A stretch of 64,000 nt of DNA from Paludibacter sp. GTDB taxonomy: Bacteria > Bacteroidota > Bacteroidia > Bacteroidales > Paludibacteraceae. The notes under the pieces are model-generated. The model saw only the letters and a program-made list of their open reading frames with translations, ran no database searches and had not been told where the DNA came from. Positions 30,360 to 40,136 of the stretch are shown here, piece by piece. Where the stretch lies: NCBI GenBank assembly GCA_028710415.1, contig JAQTUE010000020.1:51016-115015 (forward strand), read 5' to 3'. The position numbers and the translations under genes were made by a program. Numbering within the stretch: position 1 is the first letter of the stretch; each line of letters begins with the position of its first letter.

Positions 30360-31095
30360 TTGCTTTCCTCCACTTTATTGAATATTCAATGTACTTTAAA
30401 CACAGGGGTAATTGTTACTCGATTCACGTTTTTTTTTCAATCATCAGGAAATTGTATTCAGTCATTATGAGCACGTATCCGCCTTTAATGTAAATATGTT
30501 AATTATCAGCAAAGATAATCGATTAATTTATATAATTGATGTTTCAATTAATTATTTTTTTACAATCTAACAGAAGTCCTGCAGTCATACTCTATTGGTC
30601 ATTTTTTATAATCGGCGTATATCCACAGATCTCGAATGACAGTTCAAGTAATTTCACTTATATTTACAAAAGAGCCCCACATTCCCTGTAAGGCTTAGAC
30701 TTTTAAACTGAACTCATCCTTTCAATTTTTAATCCTATTTCCTTCAAATCAGTATATTAGTCAGGACAACTCCAGTAGGATCCCCGGATCAATGTGATTC
30801 GTCCTGAAATTTGATTACCCATTTGCTAGATATTACTTTTTGTTTCTTTTTCTCCTTACTACCAACTATCTTCTACAAACTTTCTTCCTTGTTTTTGTAA
30901 TTCGGGATTACATCTAACCAAAAGAGGATTTTTTTATTTAGGATTACCCGATTACTTTACCAAATATTCAGGTTCCGGTATTATTTGGAACCAGCTGACA
31001 TGACCTGGAAGACATTCTTTTATTTATATGTGCTTTTAAAGGTCAGACTATTTAATCATAACACAGCACCCTAAAATAAATAAATAAATAAATAA
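30360..31095. other. Long non-coding AT-rich gap
   Basis: About 735 bases with no supported reading frame. Near the end, 31074-31095 is a run of AAAT tetranucleotides (about six units). I see no tRNA, promoter or repeat shared with other parts of the window. Confidence 0.6.
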
Positions 31096-31135
31096 GGAAG
31101 GCAAACTTGAATACAACTATTCAGATCTGCCTTCC
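31096..31135 (-). terminator. Terminator of the T9SS pectate lyase gene
   Basis: GGAAGGCA (31096-31103) pairs with TGCCTTCC (31128-31135), and the space between folds into a second small stem (GAATA/TATTC). On the minus strand a T-rich AAAT-complement tract follows. Confidence 0.7.
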
Positions 31136-31171
31136 GCATAAAAAAATTACCGCTTGCTTTGCCGGATACGT

Positions 31172-34012
31172 TTATTTTTTCACGACCCTTTTAAAAGCCA
31201 TTTTTTTGCCGTTCAGTGCATCTTTGATTACTACGATATAAAGTTGTTGAGCCAATGAAGCCGGATAATTCAACGTGATATCATTAGTCCCCTGTTGCAA
31301 ATCATATTTATTTTGCAAAAGCACTTGTCCTAACAAATTTTCTAGATTAACAACAATAGACTTTGAATCGATATTAGTGGTGGATACATGAAGTTGATTT
31401 TCGAATACCGTAGGATAAATCTTGATAGAGTTATCAGTATCTTCCACTTCCCGGACAGCCATTAGTTCTGAGGTTCCGATACAAACACCCACTTTCCTGG
31501 TTATCGATGAACCTTCGGAATCGGTAGTCTTGAAATACAGGTAATAAATGCCTTTGTTGGCAGAAGGAGCCGTTACGATAGCATTGCTGTCTTTCAATAC
31601 GACATTAATCCCGTTAATACTGTTTGCCAGGGAATAGACCGGCGTTTTGGTATATCCGACTGACAATCGTGCCAGGTTTACCGTGTCTTTCTGAGTTGTA
31701 GATGCAATATAATTATGCGGCACTGACATCCATTCCAGGTAATCCTCCAGGGCAGTATATCCGTCTTTATCCGGATCAGCATTCGAATCAGAAAAATCTC
31801 CTACTGCCGATTTTGGATTTGTGTTCATCAGATTTTCCCACCAATCAGGCAATCCATCGCCATCTGTATCAAAATCAGCTGCACGGGTTACACTCCCATA
31901 GTCTTCGTACCCTCCTGCATCAGCTTCGTTATCAATCAGGCCTTTTTTTCCTGAAACGCTGCCCACATAGGTGTAAGTACCATTCTGAGTCTCCCTGACT
32001 ATGCGTTTATCATGATCATCCAGTACAGGTAAAGTGCAACCAACATCAGATAAAACTGATTTATATGCATCTGCTGCCGTTTCTATCGTTGCGTAAGACG
32101 GAAAATAGGATTGATCTACAAATACATTCCAGTCCAGCACCTGTCCGCCGGATAGTGAATACTTCCGTCCACACGTGTTGTCTGTTCCGTCGCAGGCATA
32201 AGTCCCGTTCTGGTTTGCTTTGATATTCCCTGAATAATAATAGCTTTGAGATCCTTTTCCAGTCCCCTCAAGCTGGGCATTAAAAATGACATCAATAGAA
32301 GTAGCAGGTCCTTTTTTGTAGTAGTTATTAAAGAAATTTCCCTGGGCAACACCACCATCGGTAGCACGTCCACCATAATTATAAACCACCATATTAAAAA
32401 TGTCCAGCTTTCCGGCATAATAACCGTTTCCATCCAGCCCTCCGGCCAGACTCCAGTTGCGACCCTCGTTGTGCGCCAATAGATTATGATGAAACGAACC
32501 GCAATTACCCCCAATACTTCCGGCATAACCATGCGCTGTACCTGCAGGATAATTCTGATGACCGGCTACATTCAAAGCTTCCGAAATCATCGTATGTTGC
32601 AGGGTTATGTTTTTGGCATTACGCGAACTAAAAGCTTCGTCGATGGTCCAGCCAATAGAACAGTGATCAACAATCCCGTGATTTACTCCGGCCATTCCCA
32701 TACCATCATACGTTTGTCCACCCCCCAAACGCATACGCACAAACCGGCAAATACAATCGCTGCTTACCCCAACCGGTGCGGCACGAAAACAAATTCCCTT
32801 TCCGGGAGCCGTTTGTCCGGCAACTGTAATATTAGTCCCCGTAACAAGTCTAGAGTTAAGTCTGATGATTCCTGAAACATCAAATACCACTGTACGCGGT
32901 TGTCCGTTGTTTCCTGTCACAGCCTGACGGAAGCTGCCATCACCATCGTCATTCAGGTTGGTTACGTGAACCACTTTTCCTCCACGTCCACCCATGGCAA
33001 AACGGCCATATCCTTCGGCTCCGCGAAATGCCAGATGCCGCGCCCTAAAGTACCAGGTATTTCCTTTGGTTATCGTTCCGTCTGAAGTTAATTCGTCTAC
33101 ACGCCAAAAGTACTTATTCATATCATAAGCACTGACTGAATAGGTAGTATCATTCAGGCTTTTATTTCCAACAAATACAGGTGAGGCAGGTGTTGCTTTG
33201 ACTACTGTCGCCGAATCGGTTCCAAAATAAAAATTATGTGTTGCTGCTGTTGCTGCTTTTCTCCACTTCAGGGTAATTGTTCCGGCATCACCATCAACGT
33301 GTTCATCCCGATCGTCGGGATAAGGAGTAAATGCCTGGTGCAGGGAGTTCGGGGTGTTAATTTCGAAACCATTCAACGGAACGCAGTTAAACGGTTTAAG
33401 TGTCCCAATGCCAGTCACAACGATAGGCTCGAAACGGATCACTACATCTTTACCCGCTTCTACATTAAAAATCAGATAACTAACCGGGACATTTGCCATC
33501 ACCAGTTCGCGTACCGTGGGCATTAAATTATCCACTGCAACTTTTCCATCAACCAGTATACGAATTGGATTATATGTCCAGGCGGTAGCTGCATCCACAT
33601 TATTATGGTACGTAAGCAGGGTATTTTGTCCGGCAGGTAAGCCATGAATAGTCATCTCCAGAACCCTGGAAAATCCGCCATCCAACGTGAGCTTGGCGTC
33701 ATTGGTAACAGTAGTACTCGTAATTCCGGCTTTATAATAATTGTTCCATACTAACGTATCAACATTATTCAGTGTAAGCCCTCTCAATTGGACTACAACT
33801 GTATCGGATAAGAAAGACGGATTCACCAGTGTGTCTTTTACAACATTACTGCTTGCAAATGTCCAGGGGAGGAAATTGGTATTGTTTCCTTCAGCCACTG
33901 AGCGGCCTGACCGGTTAATATCAACTCTGAAGGATGGTAAGTCAGCTGCAGTCACTAAACAAATGCCTAGCAGCAAAGAAAAGACAATAGAAAGTAGAGA
34001 TTTTAAGTTCAT
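31172..34012 (-). CDS. Secreted PL1-type pectate lyase with T9SS type A domain
   Basis: A 946-residue exported enzyme. Order: signal peptide (1-22); an N-terminal beta domain (to about 215); an Ig/Fn3-like domain (about 240-325); a right-handed beta-helix pectate-lyase domain (about 330-650) with RGGKVVHVTNLNDDG and GVNHGIVDHCSIGWTIDE; a Ca-binding DTDGDGLPDWWE/DPDKDGYTALEDYLEW segment (about 705-760); and a type A T9SS sorting domain (last 75 residues, ending MAFKRVVKK). It should cleave polygalacturonate by beta-elimination outside the cell after T9SS export. The two other lyases in the window support glycan use. Confidence 0.9.
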   Translation of the reverse strand: MNLKSLLSIVFSLLLGICLVTAADLPSFRVDINRSGRSVAEGNNTNFLPWTFASSNVVKDTLVNPSFLSDTVVVQLRGLTLNNVDTLVWNNYYKAGITSTTVTNDAKLTLDGGFSRVLEMTIHGLPAGQNTLLTYHNNVDAATAWTYNPIRILVDGKVAVDNLMPTVRELVMANVPVSYLIFNVEAGKDVVIRFEPIVVTGIGTLKPFNCVPLNGFEINTPNSLHQAFTPYPDDRDEHVDGDAGTITLKWRKAATAATHNFYFGTDSATVVKATPASPVFVGNKSLNDTTYSVSAYDMNKYFWRVDELTSDGTITKGNTWYFRARHLAFRGAEGYGRFAMGGRGGKVVHVTNLNDDGDGSFRQAVTGNNGQPRTVVFDVSGIIRLNSRLVTGTNITVAGQTAPGKGICFRAAPVGVSSDCICRFVRMRLGGGQTYDGMGMAGVNHGIVDHCSIGWTIDEAFSSRNAKNITLQHTMISEALNVAGHQNYPAGTAHGYAGSIGGNCGSFHHNLLAHNEGRNWSLAGGLDGNGYYAGKLDIFNMVVYNYGGRATDGGVAQGNFFNNYYKKGPATSIDVIFNAQLEGTGKGSQSYYYSGNIKANQNGTYACDGTDNTCGRKYSLSGGQVLDWNVFVDQSYFPSYATIETAADAYKSVLSDVGCTLPVLDDHDKRIVRETQNGTYTYVGSVSGKKGLIDNEADAGGYEDYGSVTRAADFDTDGDGLPDWWENLMNTNPKSAVGDFSDSNADPDKDGYTALEDYLEWMSVPHNYIASTTQKDTVNLARLSVGYTKTPVYSLANSINGINVVLKDSNAIVTAPSANKGIYYLYFKTTDSEGSSITRKVGVCIGTSELMAVREVEDTDNSIKIYPTVFENQLHVSTTNIDSKSIVVNLENLLGQVLLQNKYDLQQGTNDITLNYPASLAQQLYIVVIKDALNGKKMAFKRVVKK

Positions 34013-34263
34013 AAATATTGTGATTAATGATTATAATGGTATAGACGTGATTTATGCAAAATTGTTTCCTTTTTGTTTTAAAATAATTCATAGTGTTACA
34101 ATTTGTATCAAATCTGATCAGTCGGGTCAGTATTCAGGAAATTAAATTAGCAGGATTTACTTCGTCCCCCTGGATATGCAATCTTATTCAGAAGTACAAA
34201 TTAATTATTTACTTTACAGTGATTTATGCATTTATATAAAAGAGATATAAAAGTCAAGAATCC

Positions 34264-34385
34264 AGGGCATTAAAAAACCGTATAGACATTATTGTCTGTA
34301 CGGTTTTCAATAGGGCAGGAGGGCTGTTCCTAATTTTTAAATGCTGTAAGTGAAGATAATTAAAGGTCGAAGCTTTTTAAAATTC
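34264..34385. repeat. Dispersed hairpin repeat, copy 1
   Basis: A hairpin (AAACCGTA pairing with TACGGTTT, 34274-34305) is followed by CAATAGGGCAGG and GGCTGTTCCT. The same arrangement returns at about 38960 and 40340. The rest of the gap 34013-34538 shows no gene. Confidence 0.85.
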
Positions 34386-34538
34386 ATCCTAACGGATATG
34401 CCCAATAAATGTATAACGAATGACGCTGGTAACAGTTGATCAGGTTGAAGGCTTCTTTTAGTTCTATCCGCCTTCGTTTCAGTTCCACCTACACAATGGC
34501 AAGCCGTTTATCAACAAGGTGACATAATAGCGGTTGTT

Positions 34539-34976
34539 TTAATTGCCTTCCATGGATACTTGATAGGTGACTTGAAACAGATTCGGGCACCAGTTATCGT
34601 TGCTGATAAACTCAAAATACAGGCTTTCCCCGTTATCCCTGACAATGTGTTGTTTCTCCCTCAGGGTTTTGGCTTTGTCGAACAACGAACCTTTGCTCAG
34701 GATATTCAACATCCAACATTGTATAAAGTTATTTATACAATTGAAATTATAGGTTGACAGAGATAGGTTTTGTAAGGAAAAAACAGGTATAAAATAATTT
34801 AAATTAGGCAAAACAGGTACAGACTTATGACACAAACAACCGTTGCAAAACCCTTTTTTCCAGTCTTCCATTTTCTCTATCTGAACAGCGCAATGATTGA
34901 TTTTCTCGTCATGGGCTGATAAAAAATTGGCTACTCTATGATACCGTTTCTTCTTGTTGGGTAGTTCCGACCGCAC
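34539..34976 (-). CDS. Doubtful 145-codon reading frame, possibly degraded gene
   Basis: An open frame from a GTG start with no recognised domain. The C-terminal half (SLFDKAKTLREKQHIVRDNG) looks protein-like; the middle, with many Asn, Cys and Leu, looks less so. No gene lies on the other strand. It ends 13 bases before the stop of the rhomboid gene on the same strand. It could be a remnant of a larger accessory gene or a chance frame. Confidence 0.3.
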   Translation of the reverse strand: MRSELPNKKKRYHRVANFLSAHDEKINHCAVQIEKMEDWKKGFCNGCLCHKSVPVLPNLNYFIPVFSLQNLSLSTYNFNCINNFIQCWMLNILSKGSLFDKAKTLREKQHIVRDNGESLYFEFISNDNWCPNLFQVTYQVSMEGN

Positions 34977-34989
34977 GAAGCCCTAAGTA

Positions 34990-36810
34990 TTAGTGGTTGT
35001 TATTTATTCCTTTCACTGTAATAACTTCTTCGGCTTCTTCCTTTAGTTGAGGCGAAATGAATAATCCAATAACAAATCCACTTACAAGTCCTCCAATATG
35101 CGCAGCATTATCAATGCCTCCGGTTAAACCGTAGAGCAAATTGAATCCAATAAATACCAATGTGCTTACCAATAAAGCCTTACTGAATTCTTTTGGATAA
35201 ACCTTTGTAAGCATTAAAGCAAGGAATAATCCATACAGACCAAAGATGGCACCTGAAGCTCCTACACTTACTGTCGCATCGTGCCACCATAAACTTGCAA
35301 AGCTTGCAAGAATGCCAGTAACGATATAAATCACTGCAAATTTAGTTTTACCTATACGAGGTTCAAGAAAAATACCAACGAATAATAAACCATACATATT
35401 TGCAGCTAAATGCATGATACCGCCGTGTAGGAAAGTACTGGTTAATAATCTCCACCATTCCCCATCTGTGGTTAATGGTTTGAAATTAGCACCCCACTCA
35501 AGCAAATCACTTCCTTGAAAGGATATAAAACCAAGGCCTGCAAATACCATAACAAGAAACACTAGTATATTTAAGTCTAAAATGATACAAGAAACGAAGA
35601 AACCTTCTTTTGGAATGAAAAACGAAAAAAACTCCAGTAGCTCTGATTTTTTTTTTCTGTATTTTCCAGTTTTTAATTCTTTAGTTTCTATTTTTTCCAG
35701 TTTCGGGATGAGTACCATTAATAACCAGATAAGACAGCCAATACCAAACGAACCAAAAATCCAAGCAAGTTTATTTCCATTCCTCGACTCAAAGGATTCA
35801 TTTACAGAAATCAATACTGTATTTGATGCATATACTAAAGGGCTCCGTCCTATTGCTTTTTTATATTCATCCAAATCGTCTGAATAACCTTGTCTTTTGA
35901 GGTATATAAATTTCGATAAATCAGTGTATTCGAATTCACTTTGACTGTGTTTGATAAAAGATTCATATAACCGTTCTTTATCCTCAACCGATAATCTGTT
36001 GCTGATTCTATCTTTATAGAGTACTCCTAGCCAGGCTTTAACTGTATCAGAATCAAAAGTATTCTCTGTATAACTCTTTCGATTTCCATCATACCTTTTG
36101 GTGAATACAATTGTAACACCATTTCTTGCTCTTTCACCATATAATTGTATCGCAGCATCGCCTTTTAATACTGTAAGTGAATCTATATTTTCCTTTGGAA
36201 TATTCGGCAATCGAATCCCTGGAAGTGGTTTCCCGTCTATTACAATTAACGGACTAGCATTATCATATTCTTTAAATAATAATATCTCTGTTGCTTTCTT
36301 ACTTTTTAGGATAGGACATACAATGTATATTCGAAGGTTCAAGTCTTCGTTATGCTTACCACTAACTTCAACTTTTTTACTCACACTTGTGTGTTCTTTG
36401 TCAATATAGTAATCTTTTAGTTTATAAAACTTTGTTGCTTCATACTTGTCTATTTGAGAAATATTTGGAAGTTCAGTAAGTTTTCCTGTTGCTGTTTCTA
36501 AATATTTTTGTGCTATAATTGTCGGAATAGCAATTGCAAAAGCAGCAATAAGCTGATATAAGAATGGTAAATCTCCACCATTTTTTGTTTTTAAACTTAA
36601 AAGCTTAATTCGTGGTCGTAACCAAATTAAAATAGGAATCCAGGGAAGTATAAAGGGAACTATAAAATTTACAATAAAATCCTTGATCGGAAATAATTGT
36701 AACTTTATTATTATCAACCAATTTAAAAATGAATAACCTCCAATTATACTTATTGTAATAATCAGAAAAGGTAAATAAATAAGTCTTAGTTTTTCTGTCT
36801 GTTTATTCAT
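34990..36810 (-). CDS. Rhomboid intramembrane protease with TonB-plug-like insert
   Basis: A 606-residue membrane protein. Two or three N-terminal helices (1-105) lead into an extracytoplasmic domain that contains, at about 186-239, a TonB-dependent-receptor plug motif (PLIVIDGKPLPG; DSLTVLKGDAAIQLYGERA; NGVTIVFTK). After another helix pair, the C-terminal 200 residues are a rhomboid domain with HLAAN (His467, Asn471), the nucleophile Ser519 in GASGA and His571 in AAHIGG. It should cleave membrane proteins within the bilayer. What the plug-like piece binds is unknown. The gene is AT-rich, like the island around it. Confidence 0.85.
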   Translation of the reverse strand: MNKQTEKLRLIYLPFLIITISIIGGYSFLNWLIIIKLQLFPIKDFIVNFIVPFILPWIPILIWLRPRIKLLSLKTKNGGDLPFLYQLIAAFAIAIPTIIAQKYLETATGKLTELPNISQIDKYEATKFYKLKDYYIDKEHTSVSKKVEVSGKHNEDLNLRIYIVCPILKSKKATEILLFKEYDNASPLIVIDGKPLPGIRLPNIPKENIDSLTVLKGDAAIQLYGERARNGVTIVFTKRYDGNRKSYTENTFDSDTVKAWLGVLYKDRISNRLSVEDKERLYESFIKHSQSEFEYTDLSKFIYLKRQGYSDDLDEYKKAIGRSPLVYASNTVLISVNESFESRNGNKLAWIFGSFGIGCLIWLLMVLIPKLEKIETKELKTGKYRKKKSELLEFFSFFIPKEGFFVSCIILDLNILVFLVMVFAGLGFISFQGSDLLEWGANFKPLTTDGEWWRLLTSTFLHGGIMHLAANMYGLLFVGIFLEPRIGKTKFAVIYIVTGILASFASLWWHDATVSVGASGAIFGLYGLFLALMLTKVYPKEFSKALLVSTLVFIGFNLLYGLTGGIDNAAHIGGLVSGFVIGLFISPQLKEEAEEVITVKGINNNH

Positions 36811-36887
36811 CTATTATTCTCTTTTTAAATTTTTGAATTCGTGTCAATTTTCTATAATGATATGCCCTGTTTCATTTTTGATAATAA

Positions 36888-37060
36888 CAGCTAACGTAAG
36901 AGGCTATTGGCATTTGGCAGTACCCGATACTCGGGATGTTCCATTTGTGGCAGCATTCACTGACGTGAAACGACAAGGTGAATGTGGTAACTAAACTGCC
37001 GAAATGCACGTCAGCCAGTCTATGAATATAGGCGTGTATCATGGGCTGGTAGCTGAGTTG
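36888..37060. repeat. attC-like palindromic intergenic element 1
   Basis: It contains GGCATTTGGCAGT (36909-36921) facing AACTGCCGAAATGC (36993-37006), with GCATTC/GAATG pairing inside, and GCTAACG at the outer end. A closely related element lies at 37930-38072. A 22-base palindromic stretch (36923-36944) is an insert relative to the other copy and recurs at 41 kb. Confidence 0.6.
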
Positions 37061-37163
37061 TAATTTGTTTGTTTTCATCCGCGACTAAATACTGAATTCA
37101 TGGTATTTCGGCTAAAGTTCTCGTTTTGTTCCAGTCGAATTTTATGATTGTTTTTTGCAATAG

Positions 37164-37880
37164 TTATTTCTTTTGTTTAATTATTAAGTAATCAATTTTC
37201 CAAGAAGATTTTAAACATTGTTGAATTCCTATGTAGTTTCCTTCTACTACGTCAATTTTTTCAGAATAGACTTTGATGTTGTTAATATAGACAATGCCTG
37301 AACTTCCAACTTGAGCTATTTCATATTTATTGTACTCATTTATTTTAGCTGGGTAAGGCTGATTTGTATATTCAACCCCATTTATTCTCTTATTAGATTT
37401 AATTTCTGAAATTAAGTTCTTTCTAGATAAATAGGTCCACCCATTTTCAAAGTAATCTAAATAGATCTCTCCACAAACACCTAAGTTAATTTGATATAAT
37501 TTTGTTTTTTGATTTGGATTATTAATTGCTCCCCATTGAAAGTCGATGCCATTAAATACATCATCATAGCTCAGAATTTTTGCAGAAAATATAATTGAAA
37601 AATCTTTAGCAGTTGAAAAATTAGCTATTGGTTTGTTAAGCCAAAGACAGCCATTTTTAATTCTATTCTTGGATCGTTTTTCTATTTTCAAGTTACCTTC
37701 TGAGATCTCTACTGAGAAATCTGCATAATCTTCTTTTAAGTCCCAATTGTTTCTATTATCATCAAAAGTGTCATTAAATATAATGTCTTTAGTGTCATTA
37801 AATATAATGTTTTTAGCTGTATGACATGAGATAAATGAAGTTGTTGTAATTAGTATTATAAATTTCAGGTAACTTTTCAT
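37164..37880 (-). CDS. AT-rich hypothetical lipoprotein, lectin-like
   Basis: A 238-residue protein with a lipobox FISC (Cys at residue 19). The mature part has the strand pattern of concanavalin-like glycan-binding or DUF1080 folds (FDDNRNNWDLKEDYADFSVEISEGNLKIE; GIQQCLKSSWKIDYLIIK), but this is a weak judgement. A 24-base direct duplication near the N-terminus repeats IIFNDT. One 60-base line of the gene (37801-37860) holds only 13 G or C, far less than the housekeeping genes. It is enclosed by two attC-like elements, as a gene cassette would be. Confidence 0.6.
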   Translation of the reverse strand: MKSYLKFIILITTTSFISCHTAKNIIFNDTKDIIFNDTFDDNRNNWDLKEDYADFSVEISEGNLKIEKRSKNRIKNGCLWLNKPIANFSTAKDFSIIFSAKILSYDDVFNGIDFQWGAINNPNQKTKLYQINLGVCGEIYLDYFENGWTYLSRKNLISEIKSNKRINGVEYTNQPYPAKINEYNKYEIAQVGSSGIVYINNIKVYSEKIDVVEGNYIGIQQCLKSSWKIDYLIIKQKK

Positions 37881-37929
37881 GGTGCTATAATTTTTTTGTT
37901 GTCAATAAAGTCTGTTCTTCATTTTTTTT

Positions 37930-38072
37930 GCTGTTGCACTAGCGACTGAGTCAATGGGCATTTGGCTGTTTGCGGGAGCATTCGTGTAGTGGAGCGATAA
38001 GGTGAATGCAGGAGTAAAACTGCCGGAATGCACATCAGCCAGCCAATGAACATAATGTGTATTAGCAACAAG
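37930..38072. repeat. attC-like palindromic intergenic element 2
   Basis: Shares with the element at 36888 the blocks GGCATTTGGC, GCATTC, AAGGTGAATG, AAACTGCCG and TCAGCCAG in the same order, and ends TTAGCAAC. Both sides of the lipoprotein gene carry one copy. Confidence 0.6.
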
Positions 38073-38177
38073 TGGCTTGGTCTGAATACTGTTTTTTAAT
38101 TATCAGTTGATTAAAAGTAATTCTTTACGCAAACCACTTTTTAGTCTTTCTATACCGCTAAAAAAAAACACTTTCAA

Positions 38178-38600
38178 TTATTTTTCTCTACGGTTGTCAT
38201 TTTTGGTCTCGTTATTTTCAACCCATTTCATATCGTCAAGGAAGACAAAGTGACCTCCACAGTCACAATCTTTAATTTTGCCATAATGTTTTATTTTTCC
38301 ACACGAGTCGCAAATTAAAGAAGATACTTGTCTGAATTTTCTCGTATACAAATACATGCTTAGTCCAAATAATATACATAAAAATAAGATTATAGGTAAT
38401 TCTTTTAATATTTCGTACCAAGTCAATGTGGGTCCAAGTAGAGTATTTCCGCCCATTCTACTTTTGGTTCCAATATATTTTGAAAAGAAAATATAAAAAG
38501 GAAAGAAAAGCAACGCAGTATAAAATCCAGTTCTTCTTGCACTTTTTTCTTTATTTGCATTTTCAGTCTTTAGTTCTTCATCTGTTTTTCGAGTCCACAT
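38178..38600 (-). CDS. Hypothetical two-helix membrane protein with zinc ribbon
   Basis: A 140-residue protein: basic N-terminus, two membrane helices (about 27-41 and 68-86), then a small CxxC...CxC zinc-ribbon-like segment (ICDSCGKIKHYGKIKDCDCGG) and a polar tail. The ribbon would face the cytoplasm if the N-terminus does. No function can be given. It follows the second attC-like element and belongs to the same AT-rich island. Confidence 0.55.
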   Translation of the reverse strand: MWTRKTDEELKTENANKEKSARRTGFYTALLFFPFYIFFSKYIGTKSRMGGNTLLGPTLTWYEILKELPIILFLCILFGLSMYLYTRKFRQVSSLICDSCGKIKHYGKIKDCDCGGHFVFLDDMKWVENNETKNDNRREK

Positions 38601-38757
38601 GCATTTTTTGATTTAATTGGCTAATATGTTTTTCTCAAGTATTTTTGATCTTGTTTTGTAAATAGCTTCATGTTGCTCTATAAAAACTTCGTCTTATTTT
38701 TTTTTGCCATTGCTGCTAACACCGATATATTTGACACTCTAATTCCTTTATGTGATG

Positions 38758-39125
38758 CTGTCCTGTTTGATATACAATCATTTTAAATGTAAAAATGCCT
38801 ATGCTTGTCACTTTTATTTTCAATCCCAACTCAAATATCCTTTGGATTTTAAAACCTGAATCAGTTAATTTCGCTTCAAAAGTACGAACTATCTTTTAAC
38901 TTTCCAATATTTTATTCACTTATTTAAAATAAACATAAAAGTACTGATTTTAGGGTAATAAAAAACCGTATAGACAATCCATCTGTACGGTTATCAATAG
39001 GGCAGGGGCTGCTCCTTATTTTCTTATTTTATGATGTTAGTAGGGAGAATCTAACAATTGAAATTTTTTTTAGCCTAATTAACTCAATCAACTAATTAAC
39101 CAATTTGCCAATCAACCAATTAACC
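38758..39125. repeat. Long direct repeat left of the KilA-N gene (hairpin copy 2)
   Basis: About 368 bases that match 40137-40503 along their length; the best part (38872-38947 against 40250-40323) is nearly identical. It contains the ACCGTATAGAC/GTACGGT hairpin and GGGCAGGGGC, and ends in an octamer run of AACCAATT type. Just left, TGCTGCTAACA at 38710-38720 may be a remnant attC-like end. Confidence 0.85.
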
Positions 39126-39198
39126 CGTTCTCCAGCACTCACTTTAGTTTCATGACACAGGTTATTCAGAATGAAAGGGGATACCGACAAAGGTGGTT

Positions 39199-40020
39199 TC
39201 ATTTCAACTTATTGATTGAAGATTGATGATTTAACAGTGATTTCATTTGTGTTATGGCCATTTGATTCAATTGAATTAGCCTTTCTTGTTGCGATAATCC
39301 CTGATGAATAAGCATGGCATTAATACTTTCGAGATTGGATAAAACCACTAACTGTTCGATGGTTGACATATCGCGAATATTCCCTTCAGCATTCGGGTTT
39401 TCGCTACGCCATTGCTGTGCTGTTTTTCCAAACAAAGCCATATTCAATATGTCAGCTTCATTGGCATAAATAAATGAAATCTGATTTTTAGTAAGTTCTG
39501 CTGGTATCAGGTTTTCTTTAATGGCATCTGTATGAATATGATAATTCAACTTGGCTAAGGTTCGCTGAAAGTTCCAGTTCAGTTTCAGACGATCATTTTC
39601 ATCTTCTTTCAGTCGTTGAAATTCATTGACAAGGTATATTTGAAATTCAGGACTGAGCCACATGGCGAAGTGAAAAGCGATATCCTTGTGTGCGTAGGTA
39701 CCGCCAAATCGTCCGGCCTTTACAATTAAGCCCATAGCATTTGTCCTTTTAATCCATTGCCCCACCGACATAATAAAACGGTTAACTCCAGCTTCATTTT
39801 CAATTACCCCGAATTCAGGGTAATTGAAATGTGGGTTATTTATTTTTTCCCATATACCCACATACTCCAGAGTGTTTTTGTTGGTAATCCATTTCCCAAT
39901 TAATCCGCTACCTTCATTGAAACCAGAAGTCATATCGGTTAAACTGATAAAATCAATTTTATTTTCTGTTATGACAGTTATCAGCGTTTCATTGACGTTT
40001 ATTTTTGTTCCTTTTGCCAT
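39199..40020 (-). CDS. KilA-N domain protein
   Basis: A 273-residue protein whose first 140 residues are a KilA-N DNA-binding domain (DFISLTDMTSGF; IGKWITNKNTLEYVGIWE; GGTYAHKDIAFHFAMWLSPEF). The rest is helical (NEFQRLKEDENDRLKLNW) and ends in Gln-rich sequence. KilA-N proteins are typical of phages and mobile DNA and are also common as stand-alone genes in Bacteroidota. It is flanked by 370-base direct repeats, so it may have come in or moved as a unit. Confidence 0.85.
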   Translation of the reverse strand: MAKGTKINVNETLITVITENKIDFISLTDMTSGFNEGSGLIGKWITNKNTLEYVGIWEKINNPHFNYPEFGVIENEAGVNRFIMSVGQWIKRTNAMGLIVKAGRFGGTYAHKDIAFHFAMWLSPEFQIYLVNEFQRLKEDENDRLKLNWNFQRTLAKLNYHIHTDAIKENLIPAELTKNQISFIYANEADILNMALFGKTAQQWRSENPNAEGNIRDMSTIEQLVVLSNLESINAMLIHQGLSQQERLIQLNQMAITQMKSLLNHQSSINKLK

Positions 40021-40136
40021 AAACTATATAGTATTTATTCTACATTTTTAAAGTGTGTAATAAAAGCTGCCTCTAAAGCAAGTCAAGATAAAATTGAAAA
40101 AACTGCAGCAAATGCTTTCTTTTCTCTGATCTTCAT

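Noticed and set aside
30360..31171. Search for a tRNA or small RNA gene in the longest gene-free gaps
   Set aside because: No cloverleaf or conserved RNA pattern was seen by eye; only the AAAT run and the terminator are supported.
33304..33325. CCCGATCGTCGGG palindrome in the pectate lyase gene, similar to the island motif
   Set aside because: It encodes an acidic DDRDE segment in frame and matches the island motif only in its core, so chance is likelier.
36872..37078. 68-codon frame in the first attC-like element
   Set aside because: It is the translation of a palindromic repeat; the sister element has no corresponding frame.
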